A stretch of DNA of 14,503 nucleotides from Sphingomonadaceae bacterium. GTDB taxonomy: Bacteria > Pseudomonadota > Alphaproteobacteria > Sphingomonadales > Sphingomonadaceae. The notes below the pieces were generated by a model. The model saw only the letters and a list, made by a program, of their open reading frames with translations, made no database searches and was not told where the DNA came from. The stretch lies in contig CANEVG010000039.1 in NCBI GenBank assembly GCA_947442095.1, positions 1 to 14,503 of the forward strand, in the 5' to 3' direction. The stretch's first letter is position 1; the number at the start of each line of letters is the position of its first letter. A program made the position numbers and the translations under genes. This document shows, piece by piece, positions 12,999 through 14,503 of the stretch.

Positions 12999-14503
12999 AT
13001 GGTAAGTACGAATGAGAACATCCCCAACGCCAACGAATACGGCGCCGATTCCATTAAGGTCCTGCGCGGGCTCGACGCGGTGCGCAAGCGCCCTGGCATG
13101 TATATCGGCGATACCGATGATGGGTCGGGCCTGCATCACATGGTGTTCGAGGTTTCGGACAACGCGATCGACGAGGCGCTGGCCGGGCATTGCGATCTCG
13201 TTCTGATCGAGCTGAACCCCGATGGCTCGGTTTCGGTGGAAGACAACGGGCGCGGCATCCCGACTGGCATCCATGCCGAGGAAGGCGTTTCCGCCGCCGA
13301 AGTGATCATGACCCAGCTCCACGCGGGCGGGAAGTTTGAGAACACCAGCGATGACAACGCCTACAAGGTTTCCGGCGGGCTCCACGGCGTCGGCGTCTCG
13401 GTGGTCAATGCGCTGTCGGAATGGCTCGAGCTGACGATATGGCGCGAGGGCCAAGAGCACTGGATGCGCTTCGAGCACGGCGATGCGGTGGGGCCGCTGG
13501 TGGTCAAGGGACCTGCCCCGGATGACGGCAAGGGCGGGGTCAAGAAGGGCACCCGCGTCACGTTCTCGGCCAGCCACGACACCTTCAAGAACGTGCTGGA
13601 GTTCGATTTCGACAAGCTGGAGCACCGCTACCGCGAGCTGGCTTTCCTCAATTCGGGCGTGCGCATTTTCCTGCGCGACAAGCGCCATGAGGAAGTGGCC
13701 GAGCACGACCTCTATTACGTCGGCGGGATCGGGGCGTTCGTGCAGTACCTTGATCGCAACAAGGTGCCGCTGATGCCCGAACCGATCGCCATTTCGGCGA
13801 GCCGCGACGGCGTGGGCATCGATGTCGCGCTGGAATGGAACGACAGCTATTACGAAAACGTCCTCGCCTTCACCAACAACATCCCCCAGCGCGACGGCGG
13901 CACCCACCTCGCCGCGTTCCGCGCGGCGCTGACCCGCACCTTGAACGGCTATGCCGACCGTTCGGGGATGCTCAAGAAGGAGAAGGTCAGCCTCACCGGC
14001 GATGACATGCGCGAGGGGCTGACCGCGATCGTCTCGGTCAAGCTGCCGGACCCCAAGTTCTCCAGCCAGACCAAGGACAAGCTGGTCTCCTCCGAAGTGC
14101 GCCAGCCTCTGGAAAGCCTGATGGCCGACAAGATGAGCGAATGGCTCGAGGAAAATCCCGCGCATGCCCGTGCGGTCATCCAGAAGGTGATCGACGCTGC
14201 TGCCGCGCGCGAGGCCGCGAAGAAGGCGCGCGAACTCACCCGGCGCAAGGGCGCGATGGACATCGCCGGCCTGCCCGGCAAGCTGGCGGACTGCCAGGAA
14301 CGCAATCCTGCCAAGTGCGAACTGTTTCTGGTCGAAGGCGACTCCGCAGGCGGTTCGGCCAAGCAGGGCCGCGACCGGCACTTCCAGGCGATCCTGCCGC
14401 TCAAGGGCAAGATTCTCAATGTGGAGCGCGCGCGGTTTGACCGGATCATCGGCTCGAAGGAAGTCGGCACGCTGATTCAGGCGATGGGCACCGGCATCCG
14501 CGA
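12999..14503 (+). CDS. gyrB: DNA gyrase subunit B, N-terminal part (3' end outside window)
   Basis: ATPase subunit of DNA gyrase, which introduces negative supercoils. 501 codons are visible, and the reading frame is open to the window edge with no stop. The GHKL ATPase site is complete: catalytic Glu51 and Asn55 in FEVSDNAIDEAL, DNGRGIP (82-88) and GGLHGVGVSVVNAL (126-139). The transducer region follows. The TOPRIM domain begins with LFLVEGDSAGGSAKQGRDR, with the acidic Glu446, and continues through AILPLKGKILNVERAR. The EGDSAGGS and PLKGKILNVE motifs mark gyrB (parE is similar; the YGADSIKVLRGLDAVRKRPGMYIG start favours GyrB). The ATG at 12999 is chosen. GGAGA sits only about 1-2 nt before it, and an in-frame TTG at 12978 with GGGAA upstream is a possible alternative adding seven residues. 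Confidence 0.96.
   Translation, partial: MVSTNENIPNANEYGADSIKVLRGLDAVRKRPGMYIGDTDDGSGLHHMVFEVSDNAIDEALAGHCDLVLIELNPDGSVSVEDNGRGIPTGIHAEEGVSAAEVIMTQLHAGGKFENTSDDNAYKVSGGLHGVGVSVVNALSEWLELTIWREGQEHWMRFEHGDAVGPLVVKGPAPDDGKGGVKKGTRVTFSASHDTFKNVLEFDFDKLEHRYRELAFLNSGVRIFLRDKRHEEVAEHDLYYVGGIGAFVQYLDRNKVPLMPEPIAISASRDGVGIDVALEWNDSYYENVLAFTNNIPQRDGGTHLAAFRAALTRTLNGYADRSGMLKKEKVSLTGDDMREGLTAIVSVKLPDPKFSSQTKDKLVSSEVRQPLESLMADKMSEWLEENPAHARAVIQKVIDAAAAREAAKKARELTRRKGAMDIAGLPGKLADCQERNPAKCELFLVEGDSAGGSAKQGRDRHFQAILPLKGKILNVERARFDRIIGSKEVGTLIQAMGTGIR

Noticed and set aside
12825..14381. A 992-codon open frame on the minus strand joins the M20 peptidase to a long stretch antisense to gyrB
   Set aside because: The upstream part is the antisense of an intact GyrB coding region with clear catalytic motifs. 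The peptidase has its own signal peptide and ribosome site at 12824. Long antisense frames are common in GC-rich DNA.

Overview
The window is an ordinary, gene-dense, GC-rich stretch of bacterial chromosome. The proteins look alphaproteobacterial and most like Sphingomonadales (Erythrobacter/Novosphingobium-type). This rests on the remembered style of GyrB, LysC, UbiG, the flavin oxidoreductase and the HNH protein, on frequent GTG/TTG starts, and on short GC-rich palindromic repeats between genes; it is an inference, not a search result. I see no rRNA, tRNA, CRISPR array, insertion sequence, phage gene or plasmid function, and no gap of more than 300 bases without a gene.

Layout from left to right. 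Bases 1-1524 (+): the 3' end of dapB, then nth (endonuclease III, overlapping by 4 nt), then a small lipoprotein; probably one operon. Bases 1526-4033 (-): a GltP-like dicarboxylate/amino-acid symporter and aroC, separated by a REP-like palindrome. Bases 4034-4151: a divergent intergenic region holding a large hairpin repeat. Bases 4152-5241 (+): three genes joined by ATGA overlaps (antibiotic-biosynthesis-monooxygenase-fold protein, DUF4279-like protein, YffB/ArsC-like reductase). The middle gene has clearly lower GC than its neighbours. A hotdog thioesterase follows (5297-5701, +). Bases 5748-6676 (-): ubiG and an overlapping 61-residue basic helix-turn-helix-like protein. Bases 6761-8029 (+): lysC, divergent from ubiG, with a strong candidate internal translation start for a separate regulatory subunit. 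Bases 8245-10528 (+): a nitronate-monooxygenase-like flavoprotein and a TetA-like MFS transporter. Bases 10501-11154 (-): an HNH endonuclease whose 3' end overlaps the MFS gene by 28 bp, with a readable promoter upstream. Bases 11403-12824 (-): an exported M20 metallopeptidase. Bases 12999-14503 (+): gyrB, cut off by the window end.

The genes cover core metabolism: aspartate-family amino acids (lysC, dapB), the shikimate pathway (aroC), ubiquinone synthesis (ubiG), base-excision repair (nth) and DNA topology (gyrB), with a few accessory genes between. I found no convincing new multi-gene system. The points most worth a second look are the internal lysC start, the compositionally odd DUF4279 gene inside a coupled trio, a dyad that exactly fills a 17-nt promoter spacer upstream of the HNH gene, and two competing hairpins upstream of the symporter gene.
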